Below are positions 1-7,585 of a DNA stretch of 64,000 bases, one piece after another. Source of the DNA: Oceanobacillus halophilus (GTDB lineage Bacteria > Bacillota > Bacilli > Bacillales > Amphibacillaceae). The stretch's first letter is position 1. Each line of letters begins with the position of its first letter. Under the pieces are notes generated by a model. It saw only the letters and a list, made by a program, of their open reading frames with translations. It searched no databases and was not told the DNA's origin. Where the stretch lies: assembly GCF_003628505.1 (NCBI RefSeq), contig NZ_RBZP01000001.1:744001-808000 (forward strand), written 5' to 3'. Made by a program: the position numbers and the translations under genes.

Positions 1-684
1 TTGTTCCAATTTGCTTGGAACAACAAATTGTCGAACACCAAATTTGTCAACTGCTACTTCTTTTAATATATCACTAGCCTTTAACCATTGAATAATAGCT
101 GTCTTCGTTACGGGATGAACATATTCATTAACTAAAAGTTGAATAATTTCATCTGTGGGCTCTGCTTTTAATTCCTTCAGACCCTCAACTTGCCTCCATT
201 GTTCAACATAGTTATTATCTTGTACCGCTTGAAACAGTTCTTTGAAAAACATAGACTCTTTTTCCATGGCTAAATCCATGTTCATTTTCTTACTGATTTC
301 ATATAATTGCTTAAATTGCTCTTCTTGCAACTTAGGGATGTCTTTCTTATCAAACTCTTTTTCCACCTGATCCATCAATAAATCATATTGATTGGTTTGA
401 AATAATATTGTTAAATAAATATGTACATAATGGAAGTAATTTTCATCTTCCTCTTTGAGTAAGTCTTCGCATAAATTCTGTGCTTCTTCAAAACGTCCCA
501 GTTCCATTAGACAAATTAATTTCCCAGTAATTAATTCATAGTTATCTACTTGATAGCTTAACAACTTATTTAATTTTACTAATGCTTTTTCGTATTGCTT
601 TTCCTTTAATGCATTCAAGCTTTCTTCTTCCAGAACTTTTCTCCATTTTGGAAAAAGAATGATTTTATCATGGTGTGTTTCCAT
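1..684 (-). CDS. ysoA: TPR-like protein YsoA, C-terminus cut off by the window edge
   Basis: 228 codons are visible from an ATG at 684, and no stop is reached before the window edge, so the C-terminus is missing. The product is acidic and helical. Residues about 18 to 56 form a TPR-like pair of helices (ALKEKQYEKALVKLNKLL, then LGRFEEAQNLCEDLL), which suggests a protein-binding scaffold. No catalytic motif is visible. An AAAGGGTG ribosome site lies 5 bases before the ATG. In B. subtilis a TPR protein named YsoA lies in this neighbourhood, between this block and tig. The name rests on that context and on the repeats, not on a residue-level match. Its cellular role is not known to me. Confidence 0.7.
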   Translation of the reverse strand, partial: METHHDKIILFPKWRKVLEEESLNALKEKQYEKALVKLNKLLSYQVDNYELITGKLICLMELGRFEEAQNLCEDLLKEEDENYFHYVHIYLTILFQTNQYDLLMDQVEKEFDKKDIPKLQEEQFKQLYEISKKMNMDLAMEKESMFFKELFQAVQDNNYVEQWRQVEGLKELKAEPTDEIIQLLVNEYVHPVTKTAIIQWLKASDILKEVAVDKFGVRQFVVPSKLEQ

Positions 685-920
685 ACATTCACCCTTTCTA
701 TTATTACTAGGAAAACCAGAGGATTTCAAATGGTATGGACAATCACTTTAGAATTCTTTATTACACAGATCTTCAAAACTTATTAATTATTGTAACATAA
801 TTACTCCTTAAGACTATGATTACAACCAATCACCCCTAGGTTTAGGCCGATATTTCTTAAGTATAGTATTTATATTCCAGTATTAGATATACATTCCCTT
901 TAGGGTAAATAGTAAACAAG

Positions 921-952
921 AAAAAAGAAACCTAATTATTATAGGTTTCTTT
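921..952 (-). terminator. Rho-independent terminator of the tRNA operon
   Basis: A perfect 9-bp stem (AGAAACCTA with TAGGTTTCT) is followed on the minus strand by a run of T. It lies just after the tRNA-Arg gene and ends the two-tRNA transcript. Confidence 0.85.
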
Positions 953-963
953 CTCTAACTAAG

Positions 964-1037
964 CGTCCCAGGCAGGATTCGAACCTGCGACCCACAGCTT
1001 AGAAGGCTGTTGCTCTATCCAGCTGAGCTACTGGGAC
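964..1037 (-). tRNA. tRNA-Arg (anticodon TCT)
   Basis: The minus strand folds into a full cloverleaf. The acceptor GTCCCAG pairs with CTGGGAC, the anticodon stem ACAGC/GCTGT encloses the loop CTTCTAA (anticodon TCT, reading AGA), and the T-arm carries GGTTCGAATCC. The 3' CCA is not encoded and must be added after transcription. It is the second gene of the operon, 5 bases after the CCA end of the tRNA-Gly gene. Confidence 0.95.
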
Positions 1038-1042
1038 AAGTA

Positions 1043-1116
1043 TGGAGCGGGTGATGGGAATCGAACCCACGACATCAGCTTGGAAGGCTGAGGTTATACC
1101 ATTTAACTACACCCGC
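1043..1116 (-). tRNA. tRNA-Gly (anticodon TCC)
   Basis: The cloverleaf is visible on the minus strand. The acceptor GCGGGTG pairs with CACCCGC, the loop CTTCCAA carries anticodon TCC (reading GGA), and the T-arm is GGTTCGATTCC. Here the CCA end is encoded in the DNA (positions 1043-1045), unlike the neighbouring tRNA-Arg. It is the first gene of the operon. Confidence 0.95.
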
Positions 1117-1203
1117 ATAACAATGTAACATGAATCAAGCACCACCGACTTTAATTCATAGAATAAATTAACAATATATGTAATTTTTTAACGGACAAGT
1201 TAT

Positions 1204-1232
1204 ATTATAGTGACAATTATTTTCTTTGTCAA
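1204..1232 (-). promoter_or_regulatory. Consensus sigma-A promoter of the tRNA operon
   Basis: The minus strand reads TTGACA, a 17-base spacer, then TATAAT: a perfect vegetative promoter about 80 bases before tRNA-Gly. Such strength suits stable-RNA genes. The tRNA pair is therefore transcribed independently of ysnB upstream. Confidence 0.85.
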
Positions 1233-1252
1233 TACCTTTTCGCGAGAATTTT

Positions 1253-1283
1253 ATCGGAAGGGAAGAATCACTCCCCTTCCGAT
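1253..1283 (-). terminator. Hairpin after ysnB
   Basis: A 10-bp stem (ATCGGAAGGG with CCCTTCCGAT) lies just after the ysnB stop. It lacks a T-run on the minus strand, so it may act as a weak terminator or an mRNA 3' stabiliser. It separates ysnB from the tRNA promoter. Confidence 0.45.
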
Positions 1284-1292
1284 TTGTGTCCA

Positions 1293-1802
1293 TTATAATG
1301 AGGCATGATAGGTCATTTCATGAACTTTTTCACCCTCAGCAGTGTAGAAGTTCACTATAATCTCATTTGATGATTCCCATTCCATTATAGCATACGTTTT
1401 CTCAGGTCTATTTCTTGGCAACCTGATACTTCCAGGATTAACAAAAAGTTGTTGATCTACTTGCTCTGCTCCCGCTATATGTGTGTGCCCAAAACAAATA
1501 ACATTGGCTCCTACCTCCTGAGCTCGATAGGATAAATTCATTACATTTGACTTCACATTATGTAAATGTCCATGTGTGACAAAAAAAGTCAGCCCTTCAA
1601 TAGTTATTACTTCTTCGTTAGGAAATTTTAAATCAAAATCACAGTTTCCTGCTACTTTACGGAAACCACTTAGCTCGTCTGAATCAAAATCTAGTTCAGA
1701 ATCTCCACAATGAATCATTTCATTTACATGATGTCTTCTTTTTATCCTATTAATTTCTTCTGTTAAACCATGGCTGTCACTTACAATTAAGACTTGGTTC
1801 AA
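1293..1802 (-). CDS. ysnB: YfcE/MJ0936-type metallophosphoesterase YsnB
   Basis: This 169-residue protein belongs to the small calcineurin-like phosphoesterase family. The metal ligands are visible in order: SDSHG near residue 9, HCGDSE near 31, GNCD near 52, THGH near 76 and GHTH near 106. The substrate is not known; relatives cleave phosphodiesters in vitro. It lies 15 bases downstream of rdgB on the same strand, in the same rph-ysnA-ysnB order as in B. subtilis, so it is probably the last gene of that operon. The length is normal for the family. Confidence 0.9.
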   Translation of the reverse strand: MNQVLIVSDSHGLTEEINRIKRRHHVNEMIHCGDSELDFDSDELSGFRKVAGNCDFDLKFPNEEVITIEGLTFFVTHGHLHNVKSNVMNLSYRAQEVGANVICFGHTHIAGAEQVDQQLFVNPGSIRLPRNRPEKTYAIMEWESSNEIIVNFYTAEGEKVHEMTYHASL

Positions 1803-1817
1803 GATTATTCACCACCA

Positions 1818-2411
1818 TTACATACTATGTATCCATTCCTCTAATTGATCAATGGCATTTTTTCGATGACTGATTCTATTTTTTTCGTCAGGTTGTAATT
1901 CAGCCATTGTGCGTGAATATCCATCAGGAATAAAAATGGGATCATATCCGAAACCATACTCTCCAGTGGCTGAAGTAGCAATCTTCCCTTCACAGAAACC
2001 TTTTTTAAAAATAGTGTTCTCACCCGGTCTTGCTATAGCTAGAACACATACAAATCTTGCTGTGCGTTGATTTTCTGGAACATTTTCCATTTCTTCCAGC
2101 ACTTTTTGAACATTAGCCTTATCATCTTTTTCTTCTCCGGCATATCTTGCAGAGTAGATGCCTGGCCTCCCATTTAGAGCATCAATGACTAGACCAGAAT
2201 CATCGGATAAAACTGGTTTTTTCAATAAATGACAAATTTCCTCTGCTTTCAGTGCTGCATTTTCTTCAAAAGTTTGTCCTGTTTCTTCTACATCTGGCAA
2301 TTCAAAATTTAAATCCAATAGAGAGAGGGCTTCAATATTTTCTTTAGAAAAAAATGATTTAAACTCGTTTGCTTTCCCTTTATTTTTAGTGGCTATCACA
2401 ATCTGTTTCAT
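1818..2411 (-). CDS. rdgB: dITP/XTP pyrophosphatase (house-cleaning NTPase)
   Basis: At 197 residues this is the normal length for the RdgB/HAM1 family, called YsnA in B. subtilis. It hydrolyses non-canonical purine triphosphates such as dITP and XTP to monophosphates in the cytoplasm, keeping them out of DNA. The family landmarks are present: N-terminal ATKNKGKANEF, LSDDSGL with GRPGIYSARYAG in the middle, and GFGYDPIF with MAEL and KNRISHR near the C-terminus. It lies 14 bases after rph and is almost certainly co-transcribed with it. The ATG at 2411 has a GAAGGAG site upstream. Confidence 0.96.
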   Translation of the reverse strand: MKQIVIATKNKGKANEFKSFFSKENIEALSLLDLNFELPDVEETGQTFEENAALKAEEICHLLKKPVLSDDSGLVIDALNGRPGIYSARYAGEEKDDKANVQKVLEEMENVPENQRTARFVCVLAIARPGENTIFKKGFCEGKIATSATGEYGFGYDPIFIPDGYSRTMAELQPDEKNRISHRKNAIDQLEEWIHSM

Positions 2412-2425
2412 GGTATGACTCCTTC

Positions 2426-3178
2426 TTATTTAGCTGTTTCTCCTATACGATCAGCTAATTCACCTAAGATTTCTTTTTGTATATGAATTATTTGTTCTAA
2501 CCCTTCACTTGCTAGTTTGAGCATTGTTTGTAATTCAGTTATAGAGAAGGTTGCTTCCTCACCTGTTCCCTGAATCTCGACGAATTCACCAGAACCTGTC
2601 ATCACAATATTCATATCAACATTAGCATTTGAATCTTCTTCATAATTTAAATCCAAGATAGCTCGACCATCTGATAAAATTCCTACTGAAGTTGCCGTCA
2701 GATAATCTTTTACAGGCATTTGCTTTATACTTTTGCTTTTCAATAACTCTCCGAAGGCTAGTACAACTGCTACAAACGCACCAGTAATAGATGCAGTCCT
2801 TGTACCACCATCTGCTTGAATCACATCACAATCAACCCAAATTGTTCGCTCCCCAATCTTATCAAGGTCAACAACAGATCTTAGTGCTCTACCAATTAAA
2901 CGTTGTATTTCCATTGTTCTTCCACTTACTTTTCCTTTAGAGGATTCTCTAATATTCCGCTGTTCAGTTGCACGAGGCAACATAGAATATTCAGCTGTAA
3001 TCCAACCTTTGCCTTGACCTCTCATGAATGGAGGAACTCGATCTTCAATACTTGCATTACATATTACTTTTGTGTTACCAACTGTAATTAATACAGATCC
3101 CTCTGGGTGGGTTATGTAATTTGGGATAATTGTAATTGGTCTTAACTGATTATTTTCTCGTTGATCATTTCTCATCAT
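2426..3178 (-). CDS. rph: Ribonuclease PH
   Basis: This 250-residue phosphorolytic 3'-to-5' exoribonuclease trims tRNA 3' ends. Family signatures are visible: the phosphate-site region with [11 protein letters not shown] near residue 65, QRLIGRALR near 92, and [18 protein letters not shown] near 116-133. The start is ATGATG, with an AAGGAGG site 6 bases upstream; the first ATG is used here. It heads the rph-rdgB-ysnB group, and the 3' end of gerM lies about 320 bases upstream across a gap that holds a repeat remnant. Confidence 0.97.
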   Translation of the reverse strand: MMRNDQRENNQLRPITIIPNYITHPEGSVLITVGNTKVICNASIEDRVPPFMRGQGKGWITAEYSMLPRATEQRNIRESSKGKVSGRTMEIQRLIGRALRSVVDLDKIGERTIWVDCDVIQADGGTRTASITGAFVAVVLAFGELLKSKSIKQMPVKDYLTATSVGILSDGRAILDLNYEEDSNANVDMNIVMTGSGEFVEIQGTGEEATFSITELQTMLKLASEGLEQIIHIQKEILGELADRIGETAK

Positions 3179-3327
3179 GTAATTCCTCCTTATTCAATAG
3201 TTAGCTTAACATATTTTGCTCAAAAGCTACACGAGAATTCATTTAAATAAATTTTATAACTGTTGTCCAAATTGATACAAAGTGTGCCTCTACAGAAACT
3301 GTAATCGCAGCGTATACCTTCAACGGA

Positions 3328-3440
3328 AATAGCCTTTTTAAAAAGGCTATTTCTAAAAGATTGTTGTTTTTAACATGACTTCATCTTACATTTTGTATTT
3401 AATTAAGAATAAATATCTAATTTAGTGCAGACTATAAAGA
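3328..3440 (-). repeat. Remnant of the dispersed MITE-like repeat (copy D)
   Basis: The stretch begins with a 24-base perfect palindrome (AATAGCC with GGCTATT arms) and runs into the terminal sequence shared by the family: GGCTATTTCTAAAAGATTGTTG, here split as GGCTATTTC and AGATTGTTG, followed by a match to ACATTTTGTAT. It is the right end of the element in reverse orientation; the rest is lost. It fills most of the gap between rph and gerM. Confidence 0.6.
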
Positions 3441-3469
3441 GACTTTAAAAAACAAAAAGTAGTCAAAAG

Positions 3470-3497
3470 AAAAAAGAGGTGCTGTGACCTCTTTTTT
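3470..3497 (-). terminator. Terminator overlapping the end of gerM
   Basis: AAAAAAGAGGT pairs with ACCTCTTTTTT around a 6-base loop. The T-rich arm overlaps the first two bases of the minus-strand gerM stop codon (3496-3498). It probably ends the racE-gerM transcript. Confidence 0.8.
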
Positions 3498-4593
3498 ATA
3501 ATTTTTCTGTTGGTGTTAGGGAATCTCTTGTCACTGGTTTGTCATAGGTTTCGCCGTTTTCACTGACTAGCTGATCGACGTTCTCTACTTTGATATTAAC
3601 GGCTTCCACACCTTCTTGTTCGGTTAATGTCCTTACTAACGTTTCCATTACTTCGTCAGCTATAATGGATTGTTCACTATCTTTTAAAATCTCTTCACTG
3701 AACATTAAATTCAAGACACCATCTTCCACTTTCGGTTCACTCGTTAACATAGTATCCATGTTAAAAACATGCAACACACTTGCATCATATCCTGGTCCTT
3801 TTAAGAGTGTTTGAACAATGGATTTATACATGTTTTCTTCATTTTTTTCTACGTATTGAGTTACAGGAACATAGTAGCGATTCTCATTGTGTTCTGCTGG
3901 ATAATACATCGTTACTGCTTGACTATTTAATAAATCTACTACATCGGACTGTACGACATTAATTCCATCTGCTTTGGAATACCCATTCCCAATAGGCGTG
4001 CCATTTACTGGCATTACATCTTGCTGATGCCCGTTAATCCATAGTTGAACCCTGTCAACATTATCAAATTGTGTTAAAGTAAATGTCATTGCTTCTAAGA
4101 TCTTTACTTCATCTTCTGATTCATAATTCTTAAATTCCTCGGATACATCCACAATCATTGTCCCATCCTCTTTTAAATTAAGTCCGAGAATTTCTGTACC
4201 TTCAGGGAATACAGCCTGAAACCCATTTGGAAGCAGTGAAGAAACAGGCCCACCATCTACTAAATACTCAAGCACCTGTGTAGCCACTTCGTTCGATTCT
4301 GTATTTGGTAGCTCAAGGGTCTGAGCTGCTACCATGCCATTTTTATCTAATAAATATAACTCCCGCGGTACCATATCTGTTACCGTTTCCTCTTCATCCA
4401 TCCCTTCTTCTGTTTCAGTTGTTGCTGATTCAGAAACCTTATCCGTTGTCGTTTCTTCCAGATTATCTACTGCTTCTGCATCTTGTGGCGGATCGATTTC
4501 TTCCTGCTCTAATGATTGTTCCCCTTGAAAGCACCCTGATAAAACAAGTGATAGTGTAATAGCACCTGTTAAAATAACACCCTTCTTTTCCAT
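3496..4593 (-). CDS. gerM: Germination lipoprotein GerM (two GerMN domains)
   Basis: This 365-residue protein starts with a lipoprotein signal peptide (charged MEKK, hydrophobic stretch, then LSGC at residues 18-21). It would be anchored by a lipidated Cys outside the membrane. An acidic linker rich in Glu and Thr (about residues 25-75) is followed by two homologous GerMN domains, about 80-200 and 225-350, each with an LYLLD/MYYPAE-type strand and a D-V-L-L or V-Q-T-L-L helix. In B. subtilis GerM is needed for sporulation and germination and helps hold the SpoIIIA-SpoIIQ complex. racE lies about 100 bases upstream on the same strand, the order found in B. subtilis. Confidence 0.94.
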   Translation of the reverse strand: MEKKGVILTGAITLSLVLSGCFQGEQSLEQEEIDPPQDAEAVDNLEETTTDKVSESATTETEEGMDEEETVTDMVPRELYLLDKNGMVAAQTLELPNTESNEVATQVLEYLVDGGPVSSLLPNGFQAVFPEGTEILGLNLKEDGTMIVDVSEEFKNYESEDEVKILEAMTFTLTQFDNVDRVQLWINGHQQDVMPVNGTPIGNGYSKADGINVVQSDVVDLLNSQAVTMYYPAEHNENRYYVPVTQYVEKNEENMYKSIVQTLLKGPGYDASVLHVFNMDTMLTSEPKVEDGVLNLMFSEEILKDSEQSIIADEVMETLVRTLTEQEGVEAVNIKVENVDQLVSENGETYDKPVTRDSLTPTEKL

Positions 4594-4675
4594 GCATATA
4601 CCTCCTACGATGGTTTGTACTATTATGTATACGAGCCTTCCTAAAAAAATAGACCTACCAAGAAAAAATGGACAT

Positions 4676-4710
4676 AAAAAAATCAGGTGCTCTAATTAAG
4701 CATCCTGATT
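4676..4710 (-). terminator. Terminator overlapping the 3' end of racE
   Basis: AATCAGG-TGC pairs with GCA-TCCTGATT, and the racE stop codon (4696-4698) lies in the loop. The minus strand runs into T residues after the stem. The last codons of racE therefore form half of the hairpin. Confidence 0.7.
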
Positions 4711-5520
4711 ACTAATTAAACCTGCCTTTTTTATTTTCAACATATTAAAACTGGATTCTTGAAAAATCGTTCTTGCAATTTCAATAAAAATATCCAATTC
4801 ACCTGTTGTATAGAATTGATGGACCGGAGACATTTCTGTATTGCTAAGCAACCCATGCACATCGAGTATTGTACTTGTTTCTCTAGCTGTCTCCTCACTT
4901 GATGAAATAATCGTTACGTGCTCACCAATTACTTCCTGGATAGTATCTTTAATTAAAGGATAATGCGTGCACCCTAATATTAGTGTATCCATATGGTTTC
5001 TTCTCTTCATAGGCAGTAAGGTCTCTTCCACAACAGAATACGCTTCAGGTCCTGCTAGGGTTCCACTTTCAACCATAGGAACAAAAGAAGGACACGCTAA
5101 CGCATTAACATGTATATTTTCGTTTATTTTCTTTAGTGCCTGTGTATATGCTTCACTATTAATTGTACCCTCCGTTCCTATTACGCCTACGTGATTGTTT
5201 TGCGTAAATTTAATCGCCGCTCGAGCTCCTGGCTGTATAACTCCAATAACGGGAATATCCAGCTCTTCCTGCAACTCTGCTAATGTAAATGCAGTTGCTG
5301 TATTACAAGCTATAACTAACATTTTAATATCTTTTTCCATAAGAAAGTTTACCATTTCCCACGTAAACTTTTTTACCTCTTTTTCTGACCTGGGGCCATA
5401 CGGACATCTGGCTGTATCACCTAAATAAATAAGCTTTTCTTTTGGCAATTGTCGCATCAATTCATGCACAACTGTCAAACCGCCAACACCTGAGTCTATT
5501 ACCCCAATTGGTTTATCCAA
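4696..5520 (-). CDS. racE: Glutamate racemase RacE/MurI
   Basis: The enzyme interconverts L- and D-glutamate, supplying D-Glu for peptidoglycan and, in some bacilli, for poly-gamma-glutamate. Both catalytic cysteines are visible, in [10 protein letters not shown] and LGCTHYP, with the N-terminal [14 protein letters not shown] and the CPYGPRSE motif. I place the start at a TTG at 5520 (giving [11 protein letters not shown]) because an AAGAGG site lies 8 bases upstream and this N-terminus matches the B. subtilis one. An in-frame GTG at 5553 would add 11 residues but has no ribosome site. With that longer start the gene would overlap ysmB by 11 bases. It is translated just after ysmB. Confidence 0.96.
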   Translation of the reverse strand: MDKPIGVIDSGVGGLTVVHELMRQLPKEKLIYLGDTARCPYGPRSEKEVKKFTWEMVNFLMEKDIKMLVIACNTATAFTLAELQEELDIPVIGVIQPGARAAIKFTQNNHVGVIGTEGTINSEAYTQALKKINENIHVNALACPSFVPMVESGTLAGPEAYSVVEETLLPMKRRNHMDTLILGCTHYPLIKDTIQEVIGEHVTIISSSEETARETSTILDVHGLLSNTEMSPVHQFYTTGELDIFIEIARTIFQESSFNMLKIKKAGLISNQDA

Positions 5521-5542
5521 CGAAATCGCCTCTTCTAAGATG

Positions 5543-5989
5543 TTATTTGTCACTCACTATTTTCATTTGCTCATAAAGCAAATCTAATAATCTTGTTATT
5601 TCTTCCTTATCATTTACTGAAAAATTTTCCAAAACTTCTCCTAAGAAATCTTGTCGTTTTTCAATCACTTCATGAATAATTATTTTTCCTTTTTCTAACA
5701 AGTGTATTCTAACAACACGTCTATCCTTTAAATCTTTAATTCTTTCCACAAGTTCGTTTCTCTCCATACGATCCACTAAATCGGTTGTAGTACTAAACGC
5801 CAAATTTATCTTGTTGGATAATTCACCGATAGTTAGATCACCCTCTTCAAGTAACCATTGGAGTGCAACGAACTGTGGTGGTGTAATAGGATAATTATTT
5901 AAGATTTTTCTTCCATTTTGTTTAATCATTCCTGAAATATAACGCAACCGCTTTTCTAATTTTATGATTGTTTCTGTTGATTCATCCAA
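5543..5989 (-). CDS. ysmB: MarR-family transcriptional regulator YsmB
   Basis: This 148-residue protein has the MarR winged-helix layout: an N-terminal dimer helix, a recognition region ([20 protein letters not shown], about residues 52-71), a wing with [16 protein letters not shown] (about 85-100) and a C-terminal dimer helix. It starts with TTG at 5989, 8 bases after a strong AGGAGGG site. Its ligand and target genes are unknown. The place directly upstream of racE is the same as in B. subtilis. No obvious palindrome next to it reveals self-regulation. Confidence 0.92.
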   Translation of the reverse strand: MDESTETIIKLEKRLRYISGMIKQNGRKILNNYPITPPQFVALQWLLEEGDLTIGELSNKINLAFSTTTDLVDRMERNELVERIKDLKDRRVVRIHLLEKGKIIIHEVIEKRQDFLGEVLENFSVNDKEEITRLLDLLYEQMKIVSDK

Positions 5990-6156
5990 CTACATTACCC
6001 TCCTACATGTCCTTAGACATTAGTTTACCATATTCATTTATGCAGATGCTCGTTTCTTTAATTAGGTTGTCTAAAATGAAGTTCACTAACTACTAAAAAG
6101 TATGTAAGCAAAAGGAATCATGTTACTAATACCAATAAAATTAAGTAATGTTTTTT

Positions 6157-6381
6157 AAAGGCTATTATCGTATATTTTGTTGCTTTGGATGTTTTACAGT
6201 TGATAGAAACTCCGAATAAATTTAATTAAGAATACTGCTTAGTCTTCGCTACGGAAAGCGACTGCCCGGAGAGGAAATCAACAAGGCACTACATTTATCT
6301 TTAATTAAAGTAATTCACAGTCTATACAAAATGTAAATAAAGTCATTTAAAAAAAGCAACAATCTATTAGAAACAGCCTTT
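6157..6381 (+). repeat. MITE-like repeat, short form without core (copy C)
   Basis: A 225-bp element with imperfect inverted ends of about 30 bp: the left end reads AAAGGCTATT...TTTGTTGCTTT and the right end is its inverse (AAAAAGCAACAATC...CAGCCTTT). The interior is nearly identical to copy B at 24724-25023, but the GC-rich hairpin core is missing, with the junction at CGGAAAGCG. No ORF of its own is convincing. It fills most of the gap between ysmB and gerE. Confidence 0.8.
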
Positions 6382-6593
6382 AGAAAGCAGCCCTTTTAAA
6401 AGGTAAAGATATTTTTCTTTCTAGATAGTTGGTGAACTACATCAAAACTTCTATCAAATCCGACAAGTTTAAAAGTTATACAGTGAAGTTAAATGACACT
6501 AACAAAATTACCATATTTTCATATTATACCAAAGAAGTGATACAGGAATTATTATTTGTTAAGATAAATGACTTTTCACCAATAAATGTGCTC

Positions 6594-6620
6594 ACTATTT
6601 TCACATACCGACATAAGCTA
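6594..6620 (+). promoter_or_regulatory. Predicted sigma-K promoter of gerE
   Basis: AC at 6594-6595, 16 bases, then CATAAGCTA fits the sigma-K pattern AC - 16/17 - CATANNNTA. gerE is known to be transcribed by sigma-K RNA polymerase in the B. subtilis mother cell. It lies about 60 bases before the gerE start. Confidence 0.65.
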
Positions 6621-6680
6621 TAGTGACTAAATAATTTCCCTTCAACATGCAGCTCTATAAGAGCAAGGAGGGGTTAACAT

Positions 6681-6905
6681 TTGAAGGACAACGAGTATAA
6701 ACCGAAGCAATTATTAACCAAACGAGAAAAAGAAGTTTTTGAATTGTTAGTACAAGACAAAACAACAAAAGAAATTGCCCAGGAATTATTTATTTCAGAG
6801 AAAACTGTCCGTAACCACATTTCAAATGCTATGCAAAAATTAGGAGTCAAGGGGCGATCACAAGCCGTAGTGGAGCTACTTCGTATGGGGGAATTAAAGC
6901 TTTAA
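6681..6905 (+). CDS. gerE: Late-sporulation regulator GerE (LuxR/FixJ-type HTH)
   Basis: This 74-residue protein is only a DNA-binding domain, the normal size for GerE. The sequence around LLTKREKEVFELLVQDKTT, then ISEKTVRNHISNAMQKLGV and RSQAVVELLRMGEL, is nearly identical to B. subtilis GerE. In the mother cell it activates late coat genes and represses some sigma-K-dependent genes. Translation starts with TTG at 6681, 8 bases after a near-perfect AAGGAGGGG. It is transcribed opposite to both neighbours (ysmB and ysmA), from its own sigma-K-like promoter. Confidence 0.97.
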   Translation: MKDNEYKPKQLLTKREKEVFELLVQDKTTKEIAQELFISEKTVRNHISNAMQKLGVKGRSQAVVELLRMGELKL

Positions 6906-6999
6906 AGATTGGTTAATTTTACCCCCTGGAAACAGCAGTTATTTTCAGGCGGTTTGTTAACTTATCTAATATTTACTGGTAATCACTTGCCAGTAAAAC

Positions 7000-7046
7000 A
7001 GCAAAAACCGTCCTCCTATTGTAAGGAGTCGGTTTTTGCTTTTTTA
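7000..7046 (+). terminator. Terminator of gerE, inside the end of ysmA
   Basis: AGCAAAAACCG-CTCC pairs with GGAG-CGGTTTTTGCT and is followed by TTTTTT on the plus strand. The ysmA stop codon (7016-7018, minus strand) falls in the loop, so the hairpin serves the convergent genes gerE and ysmA. Confidence 0.8.
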
Positions 7047-7477
7047 TTAAATAGTTTTTCCCTAATTTTATCGTTGAGTGCTTTTGGTTTAGAAGAACTC
7101 AAATCAATGTATACTACTCTCCCTCGGCCTGTCAGAGCAACCTCCCCTTTTGCATTTACAGCCATATAGTGCAAATCAAACGAAGTTCTCCCAACGTGCG
7201 CAATTTTAACATACAGCCTTATGGTTTCATTAAAAAAGATTTGCCTACGATAATCACACTGCTGATCGGCAACCATAACCGCCCCGCCATCTTCTTCCAT
7301 CAAATGATGGAGTCCTTTTGCATAGAGAAAATCTATTCGCGCTTCCTCAAAATAGATAAATGCAGAAACATTATTTACATGCCCATACATATCAGTCTCA
7401 GAAAAACGAATTTTAATGGGAATCCAAAATTCAAATTCCGATTTCCACTTTTCCATGTTTTCAATATAATCTGCCAT
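7016..7477 (-). CDS. ysmA: Hot-dog-fold acyl-CoA thioesterase YsmA
   Basis: About 153 residues, of the 4-hydroxybenzoyl-CoA-thioesterase/YbgC type. The segment IRFSETDMYGHVNNVSAFIY near residue 25 carries the catalytic Asp of this family and the start of the long hot-dog helix. It should hydrolyse an acyl-CoA thioester; the substrate is unknown. I choose the ATG at 7477 because an AAGGGGGG site lies 5 bases upstream; a longer frame to 7498 lacks this spacing. It lies between sdhB and gerE as in B. subtilis. A nested inverted repeat separates it from sdhB. Confidence 0.9.
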   Translation of the reverse strand: MADYIENMEKWKSEFEFWIPIKIRFSETDMYGHVNNVSAFIYFEEARIDFLYAKGLHHLMEEDGGAVMVADQQCDYRRQIFFNETIRLYVKIAHVGRTSFDLHYMAVNAKGEVALTGRGRVVYIDLSSSKPKALNDKIREKLFNKKAKTDSLQ

Positions 7478-7502
7478 CAAAATCCCCCCTTTATACAAAA
7501 CA

Positions 7503-7573
7503 GAGGCTGTCCATGGTGGTTTTGTCCCTCTGGTAACACGAGGAAAACAAATCCTTTGAACAGCCTCATTGAT
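7503..7573 (-). terminator. Nested inverted repeat between sdhB and ysmA
   Basis: The minus strand reads GAGGCTGTTC ... GGACAGCCTC, enclosing a second inverted pair GTTTT-CCTC ... GAGG-ACAAAAC. It lies directly after the sdhB stop and before the ysmA ribosome site. It probably ends or attenuates the sdh transcript, although the T-run after the stem is short (TGTTTTGT). Confidence 0.5.
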
Positions 7574-7585
7574 TCAAGCTATTAA

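Noticed and set aside
6429-6623. A 64-codon plus-strand frame between copy C and gerE
   Set aside because: It starts with TTG, has no ribosome site, has no family pattern, and its 3' part overlaps the predicted sigma-K promoter of gerE.
6940-6998. Separate terminator TTTACTGG / CCAGTAAA just after gerE
   Set aside because: The stem is real but short and is followed by ACAGCAAAA, not a T-run; the stronger hairpin at 7000-7046 is the better terminator.
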